Positions 42,814 to 49,713 of a stretch of 64,000 nt of DNA are shown one piece after another. Under the pieces are notes generated by a model, which was not told where the DNA came from, searched no databases, and was given only the letters and a program-made list of their open reading frames with translations. The stretch covers positions 744,001 to 808,000 of the forward strand of contig NZ_JACHJB010000003.1 of assembly GCF_014207745.1 (NCBI RefSeq), given 5' to 3'. This stretch comes from Nonomuraea muscovyensis. Its GTDB lineage: Bacteria > Actinomycetota > Actinomycetes > Streptosporangiales > Streptosporangiaceae. Made by a program: the position numbers and the translations under genes. Numbering within the stretch: the stretch's first letter is position 1; every line of letters begins with the position of its first letter.

Positions 42814-44211
42814 CTAAGACTTGGCCGTGCTGGCTGCTTCGGCCGATTCGATGATCTTTGCGCCGTTGTGGAGCTGGGTGTTCCAGCCCTTGACTGACTG
42901 GTGCGCGGCGTCGACGTAGCCGGCCGCGGTGTCCCGGACGCTGCTGTGGGCGGGGACGAACACCATCCCCAGCACACCGAATCCGGGGAACCCGGTGGAG
43001 ATCTGCTTGATCTCGGAGTTCAGGTTGTCCAGATCCTTGGCCACGTCGTGCTCGATCTTCTTACCGAGGTCCTTCAGGGTCTCAGGACGGGCGTTGCGCC
43101 AGTCGGCTGAGACGCCTTCGGTTTCGAGGTACTGGTCCCGTAGCTGCTTCGGCGTGGGCTTGGGGTCCTCTTTCCCCCCCTTGTCATCCTTGCCCCCCGT
43201 GTTGCCCGTCGGGCCGTTCTGGCCGCCGCCGGTGCCGTTTCCGGTCCCGGAGGGACTGCCACCACCGCCGCCGCCGGGAACGGACGGCAGGTCGGCGCCG
43301 GGCGTGCTGGGCTCGCCCGAGTCGCCCGGCTTGCCGCCGTCCGCGGGAGGCTCGGTCCCCGGCGTGGGTACGTCGGGCACGTCGGGGTCGGGCTGATCGC
43401 CGGGCTTCCCGTCGTCTCCTGGACCGCCGGGATCCGGGGTTCCAGGACCACCTGGGTCGGTGGGGTCGTTCGGGTCCGAAGGATCGTTGGGATCGTTCGG
43501 GTCCGTGGGGTCGTTCGGGTCCGTCGGGTCCGAGGGATCGTTGGGGTCGTTCGGGTCCGTGGGGTCGTTCGGGTCCGTCGGGTCCGAGGGATCGTTGGGG
43601 TCGTTCGGGTCCGTGGGGTCGTTCGGGTCCGTCGGGTCCGAGGGATCGTTGGGGTCGTTCGGGTCCGTGGGGTCGTTCGGGTCCGAGGGATCGTTCGGAT
43701 CCGTCGGGTCGTTCGGATCGGTGGGGTCGTTCGGGTCCGATGGGTCGTTCGGGTCCGATGGGTCGTTCGGGTCCGCCGGATCCTCGTCATCGGTGTCGCC
43801 CTGGTCCCCGGAGTCGTCGTCGCTCTCCGGGTCCTTGGCCTCATCGACCGTGTCCGGCTGCCCGCCGGGGCCGTCGCCGCCCTCGTCGTCCTTCTCGCCG
43901 TCCTCGTCGGCGGGGGAGCCCTGCGTGGGCTCCTCCTCCTTGCCGTCGGACGGTTCCCACTGCGGATCCCCTTGCGCCGCCACCGGCTCGATCCACCCCG
44001 GCTCGTCGTCATCCGAGGAGTCGGCGGCGGTTTCGGTGCCGCGCGCGTCCGTCTCGCGGGACTCCGGGCGCTCACCCTGTACGACCTGCCGCCCGTCCGC
44101 GAATTCGACGTCCTGGGCGAGCGTCTCACTGGGCATGCCCGTCGTCGCGACAGCGGGGGACGACGCACTCGCCCCCCAGTTGATCAAGCTGTCCACGTCT
44201 TGCTGGCTCAT
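42814..44211 (-). CDS. Acidic protein with long DP(N/S/T) repeat and C-terminal ESX-type domain (module A, copy 2)
   Basis: A 465-aa protein. The N-terminal region (1-142) is acidic. Thirty-seven tandem DPx tripeptides (x mainly N, S or T) follow at residues 144-254. A Pro/Gly/Asp-rich stretch follows, and the last 110 residues form a helical domain (TEGVSADWRNA; FGVLGMVFVPAHSSVRD; GYVDAAHQSVKGWNTQL) resembling the ESX-type ends of 39125-39820 and 47203-48315. There is no signal peptide. The start is ATG at complement 44209-44211. Asp-Pro repeats can bind calcium or act as rigid wall-spanning spacers. Both ideas are inference. Confidence 0.75.
   Translation of the reverse strand: MSQQDVDSLINWGASASSPAVATTGMPSETLAQDVEFADGRQVVQGERPESRETDARGTETAADSSDDDEPGWIEPVAAQGDPQWEPSDGKEEEPTQGSPADEDGEKDDEGGDGPGGQPDTVDEAKDPESDDDSGDQGDTDDEDPADPNDPSDPNDPSDPNDPTDPNDPTDPNDPSDPNDPTDPNDPNDPSDPTDPNDPTDPNDPNDPSDPTDPNDPTDPNDPNDPSDPTDPNDPTDPNDPNDPSDPNDPTDPGGPGTPDPGGPGDDGKPGDQPDPDVPDVPTPGTEPPADGGKPGDSGEPSTPGADLPSVPGGGGGGSPSGTGNGTGGGQNGPTGNTGGKDDKGGKEDPKPTPKQLRDQYLETEGVSADWRNARPETLKDLGKKIEHDVAKDLDNLNSEIKQISTGFPGFGVLGMVFVPAHSSVRDTAAGYVDAAHQSVKGWNTQLHNGAKIIESAEAASTAKS
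43450..43782 (-). repeat. 37 x 9-bp DP(N/S/T) array with embedded 54-bp higher-order repeat
   Basis: 333 bp made of 9-bp units encoding Asp-Pro-X. Inside it, an 18-residue pattern (54 bp) containing DPTDPNDPTDPNDPNDPS recurs about four times almost unchanged at DNA level, which points to recent tandem duplication. The rest of the array is older and more varied. Confidence 0.9.
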
Positions 44212-44520
44212 GCCGTTGCCCTCCGTTGATCGCAGACGCTAACCCAACCTTGGGCGATCAGGATGCCTACCGGCAAACCGCAACCTGGTGTTAACCGAAA
44301 TTCCACGATCGTCGTCAAATCAACCCAAGTCGCTGACCTGCGACTTTATCTGAATGTGGCTTTTGTGTCATCTATCTGTGATGTGCATGCGTGTTAGGCA
44401 TGTTGCACCTGATGGCTACCGTGCTCTTTGATTGTTTTCGTGCCGATCGTGCCCTCCGTCTGCTTGTGTGGACTCTGACGGTAGGTCGGTAGGCCCAACA
44501 AACCGGGGAGAGGAATCTCT
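44212..44520. other. Divergent intergenic region, AT-richer than its surroundings
   Basis: 309 bp between the start of the minus-strand DP-repeat gene and the plus-strand WXG100 pair. It is visibly less GC-rich than the coding DNA and holds no credible ORF. It probably carries divergent promoters. GTGCATGC and a partly matching GCATGTTGCAC flank 44390-44408 as an imperfect inverted repeat, too weak to name an operator. Confidence 0.6.
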
Positions 44521-44880
44521 GTGTCGTACTACGGAGCCAGCCCAGAACAGGTCCAGAGGGCGGCGAGCCAGGTACAGGCCGCCGCAACGCAGATCGAAGG
44601 CCTGCGGAAGGGAGTCGCCGCCACCGTGCTGGAGCTGCTCGCCTCCGGCCAGGCCAAGTCGTGGCAGGGTGGCGCGGCCGAAAAGTACAAGTTCCACATG
44701 GACCAGTGGGACCAGGGTGCCAAGCGGATTCTCGCCAGCCTGGAGACCATCTACGACAACATGAACGTGAGCGCCAAGATCTACAGCGCCGCCGCGGCCG
44801 AGGCGGACGACAACATGAGGCTCGCGGATGTCAGCGGCAACCAGAACAGTGTCGACGCCCTCATCAACGTCAGGGCCTGA
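44521..44880 (+). CDS. WXG100-family protein (EsxB/EsxA-like)
   Basis: A 119-aa WXG100 protein: SPEQVQRAASQVQAAATQIE helix, W48-Q49-G50 turn and a second helix with YDNMNVSAKIYSAAAAEADD. The tail extends about 20 residues beyond a minimal ESX protein. The start is GTG, with GGAGAGG upstream. It pairs with the gene 35 bp downstream, the usual tandem arrangement of esx genes that form heterodimers for export. Confidence 0.9.
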   Translation: MSYYGASPEQVQRAASQVQAAATQIEGLRKGVAATVLELLASGQAKSWQGGAAEKYKFHMDQWDQGAKRILASLETIYDNMNVSAKIYSAAAAEADDNMRLADVSGNQNSVDALINVRA

Positions 44881-44915
44881 GCCGCCGCCTGCCGCAGTAC
44901 GGAACGGAGATCGCT

Positions 44916-45248
44916 ATGGCTGATCGCATGCATGACTTCACCCAGGTCAACTTCGCGCAGATGCAGGCCGCGCAGGAGGGCCTGCTCAAGGTCGTGACCG
45001 AGCTCGACCGGGTCACCGACCAGCTCTACAAGGACGTGGCCGCCACCCTCGCGGGTGCCTGGTACGACGACGAGACCGGTGCGGGCGCCAAGTCCGAGTT
45101 CGACCGGGCCCGGACGCTCTGGGACGCCCAGGAGAAGGAGATGGGCAACCAGCTCACGCAGGCCGCCCAGGCCGTGGGTCTCGCCAACCAGAACTACATG
45201 AACGCCGAGCGGGCCGCCCGCAACCTGTGGGCCGACCCGGGTCGCTAA
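44916..45248 (+). CDS. WXG100-like protein with WYD in place of WXG
   Basis: A 110-aa helical hairpin protein (VNFAQMQAAQEGLLKVVTEL; LTQAAQAVGLANQNYMNAER). The turn is W49-Y50-D51 instead of W-x-G, though Trp and hairpin spacing are kept. ATG 44916 is preceded by GGAACGGAGA. It is likely the partner of the preceding canonical WXG100 protein. Confidence 0.85.
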   Translation: MADRMHDFTQVNFAQMQAAQEGLLKVVTELDRVTDQLYKDVAATLAGAWYDDETGAGAKSEFDRARTLWDAQEKEMGNQLTQAAQAVGLANQNYMNAERAARNLWADPGR

Positions 45249-45314
45249 GCCGCAATCGTCGACTCGGTCATCGCCCGCGAGGCGATGGCCGAGCACACGT
45301 CTTTACGGGGTGAC

Positions 45315-45722
45315 ATGACGCAGAAGGACGTTATCGAAGGCGGTAAGGACCCGCTCGACATCGACCCCAACTGGCCCGGCCTCGACGGCAAGGCCACGCT
45401 GCACTACGAGGTCGGCAAGATGCGAGCGGTCGCCCGCGAGCTGAGGTCGGCCTTCTCCGGGTCCGATGGCAGCGGTCAGGGTCTCGGCCATCACAAGCAG
45501 CGCCTGCTGGACGAGTGTCAGCTCTCCGAGGCGCACATCGGCACCTGGCACGACGCCAGCGCGTTCACCAAGACGGTCGGCGCCAACAGCGCCGGCACCA
45601 AGTTCAGCCAGGCGTACAGCGAGTTCGCCGAGGCCTTCGACAAGGTGATCAAGGCGATCGAGGCCAACGCCGACATCTACGCTCGTACGAACCAGCACAA
45701 TGAGGGTGGCCGTGAGGCCTGA
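45315..45722 (+). CDS. Small WPGL-type helical protein (module B, copy 1)
   Basis: A 135-aa protein of no named family. It contains NWPGLDGKATLHYEV, then helices with a GTWHDASAFTKTVG segment and IEANADIYART near the end. It resembles 51258-51662 in length, the WPGL motif, a later Trp before an AF-type segment, and the -IY- end. ATG 45315 follows ACGGGGTGA. ATG 45285 is in frame but lacks a spaced ribosome site. It is followed after 11 bp by a long WXG protein. Confidence 0.7.
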   Translation: MTQKDVIEGGKDPLDIDPNWPGLDGKATLHYEVGKMRAVARELRSAFSGSDGSGQGLGHHKQRLLDECQLSEAHIGTWHDASAFTKTVGANSAGTKFSQAYSEFAEAFDKVIKAIEANADIYARTNQHNEGGREA

Positions 45723-45733
45723 GGAAGGGCACC

Positions 45734-47167
45734 GTGGGTAGCCGGCGCAAAGTCCTCGTCATCCGCTCCTTCGAGGCGACGCCAGAGGGCAAAGAGGTTG
45801 AGGCGTCCAAGGCCGAGATCGAGCGGTTGCTCACCAACACCAGCCCGGGCGACGTCAGCAGCGCGGGCTCGGCCTACCGCAGCGCGGCGCAGGCGATCGA
45901 GCGGGCCGTCGCCGCGCTGAACGAGCACGCTGCCACGCTGGCCAAGGCGTGGCAGGGCCCCGCCGCGGCCGAGGTGCAGAAGGCCATGCAGCTCATGCAC
46001 GCGAGCGGCGTCGAGCTGTCCGGCAAGATGAAGATGATGGACGACGCCCTCGGCGGTTACGCCAAGAAGGTGCCCGAGACCTTGGAGAAGGTCCGGAACA
46101 TCCGCGTCGAGGTGTCGACGACCGAGGAGAACACCGGCGGCGGCACCATCGGCGCCAGCCCGTACCTTCAGCAGGCCAACGCGCAGATCCCGCAGAGCGC
46201 CAAGACCGCCGCCGAGAACGCGCAGGCGCAGCGGGCGATGAAGGAGCTCAACGAGAAGATCGTCGAGCTGCTCAACGTCCAGGTCCCGATGGACGTCTCG
46301 TACGAGCTGCCGCCCGTCGACGTCCCTGCGGCGCCGCCGTCGCAGAAGACCGTCGACATGAACGGCATCTCGCCCACTGGGCGTCAGACCGGCACGGCCG
46401 GCTACAACTCGGGCAGCAGCGCCGGCTTCACGGGCGTCGGAGACACGGGCGGCCCGGGCTCCGGCGGCGACGGCACGGGCACTCGCGGCTCGGACGGTAC
46501 CGGCACGGGCAACGGCCAGAACGGCACCGGTACGGGAAGCACGGGCCAGAACGGCACCGGCACCGGAAGCACCGGCCAGAACGGCACAGGCCAGAACGGC
46601 ACAGGCCAGAACGGCACGGGGGCGGACGGCACCGGCTCCAACGGGACCGGTTCCAACGGGACCGGCCACGACGGAGGCGGCCCGGACGGCACCGGCACGG
46701 ATCCCGCCGCCACGGACCCCGACCGGACCACCCGGACCGGCCCGGGTGCCGACGACGGCACCGTGCCTTCGGTGATCGGCCGGGACGACCCCCGGTACAC
46801 GCAGGCGGCGAACTTCACCCCCACCCAGGTGACGACGCCGACGGCGTTCACCCCCGCCACCACCGTGCCGACCACGTCCATCCCGATGGCGACCACCTCG
46901 ACGCCGTTCGTGCCGACGACCGCCACCCCGCCGGGCGTCCCGGCCGTGCTGGGAGGGCCGAACCAGTGGGGAGAGCACGCGGGCAACCCGGGATCTCAGG
47001 GCCGTCCGGCGAACGCCGGCCACGCGCCGATGTACCCGTTCCTGCCGATGGGCGGCGCGGGCGCGGCCATCGGCTCGGAGGAGTCCACCGAATCCGGCGC
47101 GCACATGCCCGAGGACCGCGGGGTCTGGGCCGTCACAACCGACGTGACCGAACCGCGTATCGGCTGA
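45734..47167 (+). CDS. Long WXG/PPE-like protein with Gly-Thr-Asn repeat tail (module B, copy 1)
   Basis: A 477-aa protein. It has an N-terminal helical domain with a W-Q-G turn (W73-G75 in KAWQGPAAAEVQKAM), a central helical part to about 190, and a long GQNGTG/GSNGTG repeat region (about 225-325). A Pro/Thr-rich segment follows. The C-terminus is conserved: YPFLPMGGAGAAIG then an acidic Ser/Glu stretch, MPEDRGVWAV and EPRIG. The start is GTG, with GAGGAAGGG just upstream. It looks like a T7SS-exported surface protein of the WXG/PPE-like kind. Confidence 0.8.
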   Translation: MGSRRKVLVIRSFEATPEGKEVEASKAEIERLLTNTSPGDVSSAGSAYRSAAQAIERAVAALNEHAATLAKAWQGPAAAEVQKAMQLMHASGVELSGKMKMMDDALGGYAKKVPETLEKVRNIRVEVSTTEENTGGGTIGASPYLQQANAQIPQSAKTAAENAQAQRAMKELNEKIVELLNVQVPMDVSYELPPVDVPAAPPSQKTVDMNGISPTGRQTGTAGYNSGSSAGFTGVGDTGGPGSGGDGTGTRGSDGTGTGNGQNGTGTGSTGQNGTGTGSTGQNGTGQNGTGQNGTGADGTGSNGTGSNGTGHDGGGPDGTGTDPAATDPDRTTRTGPGADDGTVPSVIGRDDPRYTQAANFTPTQVTTPTAFTPATTVPTTSIPMATTSTPFVPTTATPPGVPAVLGGPNQWGEHAGNPGSQGRPANAGHAPMYPFLPMGGAGAAIGSEESTESGAHMPEDRGVWAVTTDVTEPRIG

Positions 47168-47202
47168 GCACCCGCCTGAGCCGGCACTGATGAGGGGGGC
47201 CA

Positions 47203-48315
47203 ATGGCTGACGCCAATCCGTACTCGCTGGGCAACCTGCCGAACGTGGAGTCGTCCGGGGTCAAGTTCGCGCCGGGCAAGTTGGAGTCCAACAGCAAGAC
47301 CCTCACCGCTGATGGTGACAAGCTCGCCGCGTTCGCCGGCCGGACGGGTGGCATCTCCCTGGGCTGGCTCGGTTACGGCATGACGGGCCGCCAGTGTGAC
47401 AGCGCCCACGAGCAGGCCTGCACCCAGCAGGTGGACACGATCAAGGCCGCCAAGAAGGTGCTCGACTCGTGGCGGGAGGCGCTGCGCATCGCCGACGCCA
47501 AGTACGTCGAGGCGGACGAGCAGTCGACGCCCCAGAACCCGTACGTCGGCAACCCGCAGATTCCGTCGATCCCCCCTTACAACGGCTCCGGCCTCAACGG
47601 GTCGGGGCTCGACGGCCTGAACGGTTCCGGCCTGAACACCCCGGGCATCTCCCCCGCCGGCCTCAACACCCCGGGCCTGAACGACCCGAACCTGCAGGAC
47701 CCGAACCTGCAGGACCCCAACCTGCGGGACCCGAACCTCCCGGACCCGAACCTGCAGAATCCGAACCCTCAGAACCCGAACCTCCCGGACCCGAACCTCC
47801 AGGACCCGAACCTGCAGAATCCGAACCTCCCGGACCCGAACCTGCAGAATCCGAACCTGCAGAACCCGAACCTCAACCAGCCCAACATCAACCAGCCGGA
47901 CCTGCCCACCGTGGATCCGAGCAAGTCCGCCCTGAGCGGCCTGTCGGACCCCACGAAGACCGGCCTGTCCGGCGTGGACCCGGCCACCCTGCCGAACCCG
48001 CAGACCCGCATCCCCGACTCCCTGAACACCGCCGACCCCGGTCGTGTCACCAACGGTGTGCCCGGCGGCGGCACCTCGACGGGCACCGGCATGGGCGCCG
48101 GCGGCGCCGCGGGGGTGGGCGCGGGGCGGCTGCCCGGCGGTGCCGCAGCCATGGGCGGCATGGGCGGAATGCCGTTCATGCCGATGTCGCCCATGGGCGC
48201 CGGCGGCGACAAGGAACGCGAAGGCGGTGGCTCCGAACTCCTGCGCGGCGACCCGGACGACTGGGAATACGAGGAGGGCGTGACGGACGCCGTCCTCCGC
48301 CACGAGGGAGCCTGA
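47203..48315 (+). CDS. ESX-domain protein with DPNLQ pentapeptide repeats (module A, copy 3)
   Basis: A 370-aa protein. Its N-terminal 110 residues form the ESX-type domain (PGKLESNSKTLTADGDKLAA; ISLGWLGYGMTGRQCD; VLDSWREALRIADAKYVEAD). Fifteen pentapeptides of the type (D/N)-P-N-L-x (161-235) follow, then a Gly/Pro region. The C-terminus is Met/Gly-rich and acidic (GGMPFMPMSPMGAGGDKERE, then DPDDWEYEEGV). In copies 1 and 2 the ESX-type domain is C-terminal, so here the domain order is reversed. ATG 47203 has a G-rich ribosome site. The membrane partner gene starts one base after its stop. Confidence 0.78.
   Translation: MADANPYSLGNLPNVESSGVKFAPGKLESNSKTLTADGDKLAAFAGRTGGISLGWLGYGMTGRQCDSAHEQACTQQVDTIKAAKKVLDSWREALRIADAKYVEADEQSTPQNPYVGNPQIPSIPPYNGSGLNGSGLDGLNGSGLNTPGISPAGLNTPGLNDPNLQDPNLQDPNLRDPNLPDPNLQNPNPQNPNLPDPNLQDPNLQNPNLPDPNLQNPNLQNPNLNQPNINQPDLPTVDPSKSALSGLSDPTKTGLSGVDPATLPNPQTRIPDSLNTADPGRVTNGVPGGGTSTGTGMGAGGAAGVGAGRLPGGAAAMGGMGGMPFMPMSPMGAGGDKEREGGGSELLRGDPDDWEYEEGVTDAVLRHEGA
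47683..47907 (+). repeat. Fifteen 15-bp pentapeptide-coding repeats
   Basis: 225 bp encode 15 consecutive pentapeptides, mostly DPNLQ, DPNLP and NPNLQ. The N-L spacing recalls pentapeptide-repeat proteins (A-N/D-L-x-x), but proline replaces alanine, so a right-handed beta-helix is doubtful. Confidence 0.88.
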
Positions 48316-48316
48316 C

Positions 48317-49081
48317 GTGGCAGAGCTGACAGGGGCACGCAACCGGTTCATCATCGCGGCGACGGTCTCCGCGGGATGCTCGCTGATCATCCGGAGGCCC
48401 CTCGCGTTCGCCATCGCCGCGGGCCTGGGCGTGATCATGGCGGACCCGGAGGGCATGCTCGAGGCGATGAAGGAGTGGAAGACCAAGGCGGAGGGCGGCC
48501 TCACCGAGGAGGTCGAAGAGCTGGTGAGGTCGGTCCGTTCGCTCAACGACCGCCTGAAGAACGACGCCCACTGGGACGGCGCGGCCAGGATCGCCTACGA
48601 GGCCGTGGCCGAGCCGTTCATCGAGGAACTGGAGAAGCTCGGCACCGGGCGCAACGGCATCGGCGACGCGCTCAAGTCGAGTGCCGACCAGTACGAGATG
48701 CTCTCCTACTTCGCGGTGGCCACGGCGATGGCGATGGTGGTCTGGGCCGTACTCGTGTCCGTCGGCAAACTCACCCCCGCCACCTGGGTCACCTCCCAGA
48801 TCGCCCTCAACGCCGGTCTCAAGGCGCTGTGGACCGCGCTCAGGCCGATCCTCATCAAACTGGGCATCTTCGCGGCCGGAGTCTTCGCCATCTACCAGGG
48901 CGTCAGCATGCAGAACCTGGAGCAGGCGGGCAAGTTCCAGAACATGATGGCCATGCCCATGGTCGAACAGTACGGCCTGGGCAACGACCCCAACTCGGGC
49001 GCCCTGGTCCAGAAGCCGATCCCCACGACCAAGCAGAACGGCTCGCCGACCAACACCGAGGTCCCCACCCAGATGGCCTGA
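48317..49081 (+). CDS. Membrane protein with WXG-like turn (module A partner, copy 3)
   Basis: A 254-aa protein. It has a hydrophobic N-terminal hairpin (about 10-40), a helical segment with turn W86-D87-G88 (DAHWDGAARIAYEAV), membrane helices at about 128-150 and 170-195, and a polar tail. The start is GTG, one base after the preceding stop. The arrangement of membrane hairpin, WXG-like region and membrane helices is the same as in 39832-40683 and 41986-42795. Confidence 0.75.
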   Translation: MAELTGARNRFIIAATVSAGCSLIIRRPLAFAIAAGLGVIMADPEGMLEAMKEWKTKAEGGLTEEVEELVRSVRSLNDRLKNDAHWDGAARIAYEAVAEPFIEELEKLGTGRNGIGDALKSSADQYEMLSYFAVATAMAMVVWAVLVSVGKLTPATWVTSQIALNAGLKALWTALRPILIKLGIFAAGVFAIYQGVSMQNLEQAGKFQNMMAMPMVEQYGLGNDPNSGALVQKPIPTTKQNGSPTNTEVPTQMA

Positions 49082-49226
49082 CGCTCCAACTCCCGCCCAC
49101 CACCCCCTCACAGACTCGGCGGACCCCGCGCCCGCCCACAACAGCCTGCACCCATGCCCGCGCTCACACGCACGCCCGCGCCTGCCCCCGCCCCACCCCT
49201 ACGCCCATCCCCGCACCCGCCCCTGC

Positions 49227-49332
49227 GCTCACGTCCGGGCCCTTCGAGTCTGCGTCACCCCCCGCGCCTGAGCCGGTCATGCCCGCGCCTGTGCTCACGT
49301 CCGGGCCCTTCGAGTCTGCGTCACCCCCCCGC
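49227..49332 (+). repeat. Two direct copies of a ~39-bp sequence
   Basis: GCTCACGTCCGGGCCCTTCG and the following bases to CCCCGC occur at 49227-49265 and 49293-49332. They differ by one extra C in the second copy. A third, partial start (GCTCAC) follows near 49350. Confidence 0.85.
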
Positions 49333-49526
49333 ACCCGAACCCGCGCCTGTGCTCACACCGGCGCGCACCCCGATCCGAAGCCGGAGCCGGCGCCGGAGCC
49401 CGAACCCGGATTCGGACCCGAGGAGCACATCACGCCTCCCCAGGCTCCACGCGCGGAAGGCACGGGGCCATTGCGGCTCGCCCTCACCCGCCCCGCGCCT
49501 TGACGACATACCCGACGTCCCACACC

Positions 49527-49590
49527 CCCGACAACGCCTGGCTCCCCGACAACGCCTGGCACCCCGACAACGCCTGGCACCCCGACAATC
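49527..49590 (+). repeat. 18-bp tandem repeat, 3.5 copies
   Basis: CCCGACAACGCCTGGCAC is repeated at 49527, 49545 and 49563 (the first copy ends CTC), with a partial fourth at 49581. Unit length is a multiple of three, but no ribosome site or credible start places it in a gene. Confidence 0.88.
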
Positions 49591-49713
49591 AGCGTGACCC
49601 CAACCCGACATGACCCGGCAGGAGCCGACGAGTCGTGCTGGGACCCGGCAGGACCTGATGCGACCAGGGGGACCCGGGGACCCGTCAGGACCCCGAGCCA
49701 CCACCCCCACCCG

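Larger units (their letters stand above)
49082..49713. other. Gene-poor, cytosine-rich repetitive stretch
   Basis: 632 bp without a convincing gene between the third module A partner and the eccB stop. The plus strand is strongly C-rich. It contains the direct repeat at 49227-49332 and the 18-bp repeat at 49527-49590. One plus-strand frame reads as Pro/Glu-rich peptide (LTSGPFESASPP twice, then PEPAPEPEPGFGPEE), as if it were a decayed low-complexity gene end. A one-base difference in a C-run between repeat copies breaks the frame. Confidence 0.6.

Noticed and set aside
43460..44242. Plus-strand GSFGS-repeat frame opposite the DP-repeat gene
   Set aside because: It is the complement of the Asp-Pro array, and no ribosome site or conserved domain is visible. 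The minus-strand frame has ESX-type ends and an operon partner.
49527..49590. Short regularly spaced repeats considered as a CRISPR array
   Set aside because: Units are contiguous 18-bp tandem copies without unique spacers, and no cas genes are present.
49321..49710. Minus-strand ORF over the C-rich repeat region
   Set aside because: Gly/Arg/Cys-rich low-complexity translation of the repeats with no good start site.
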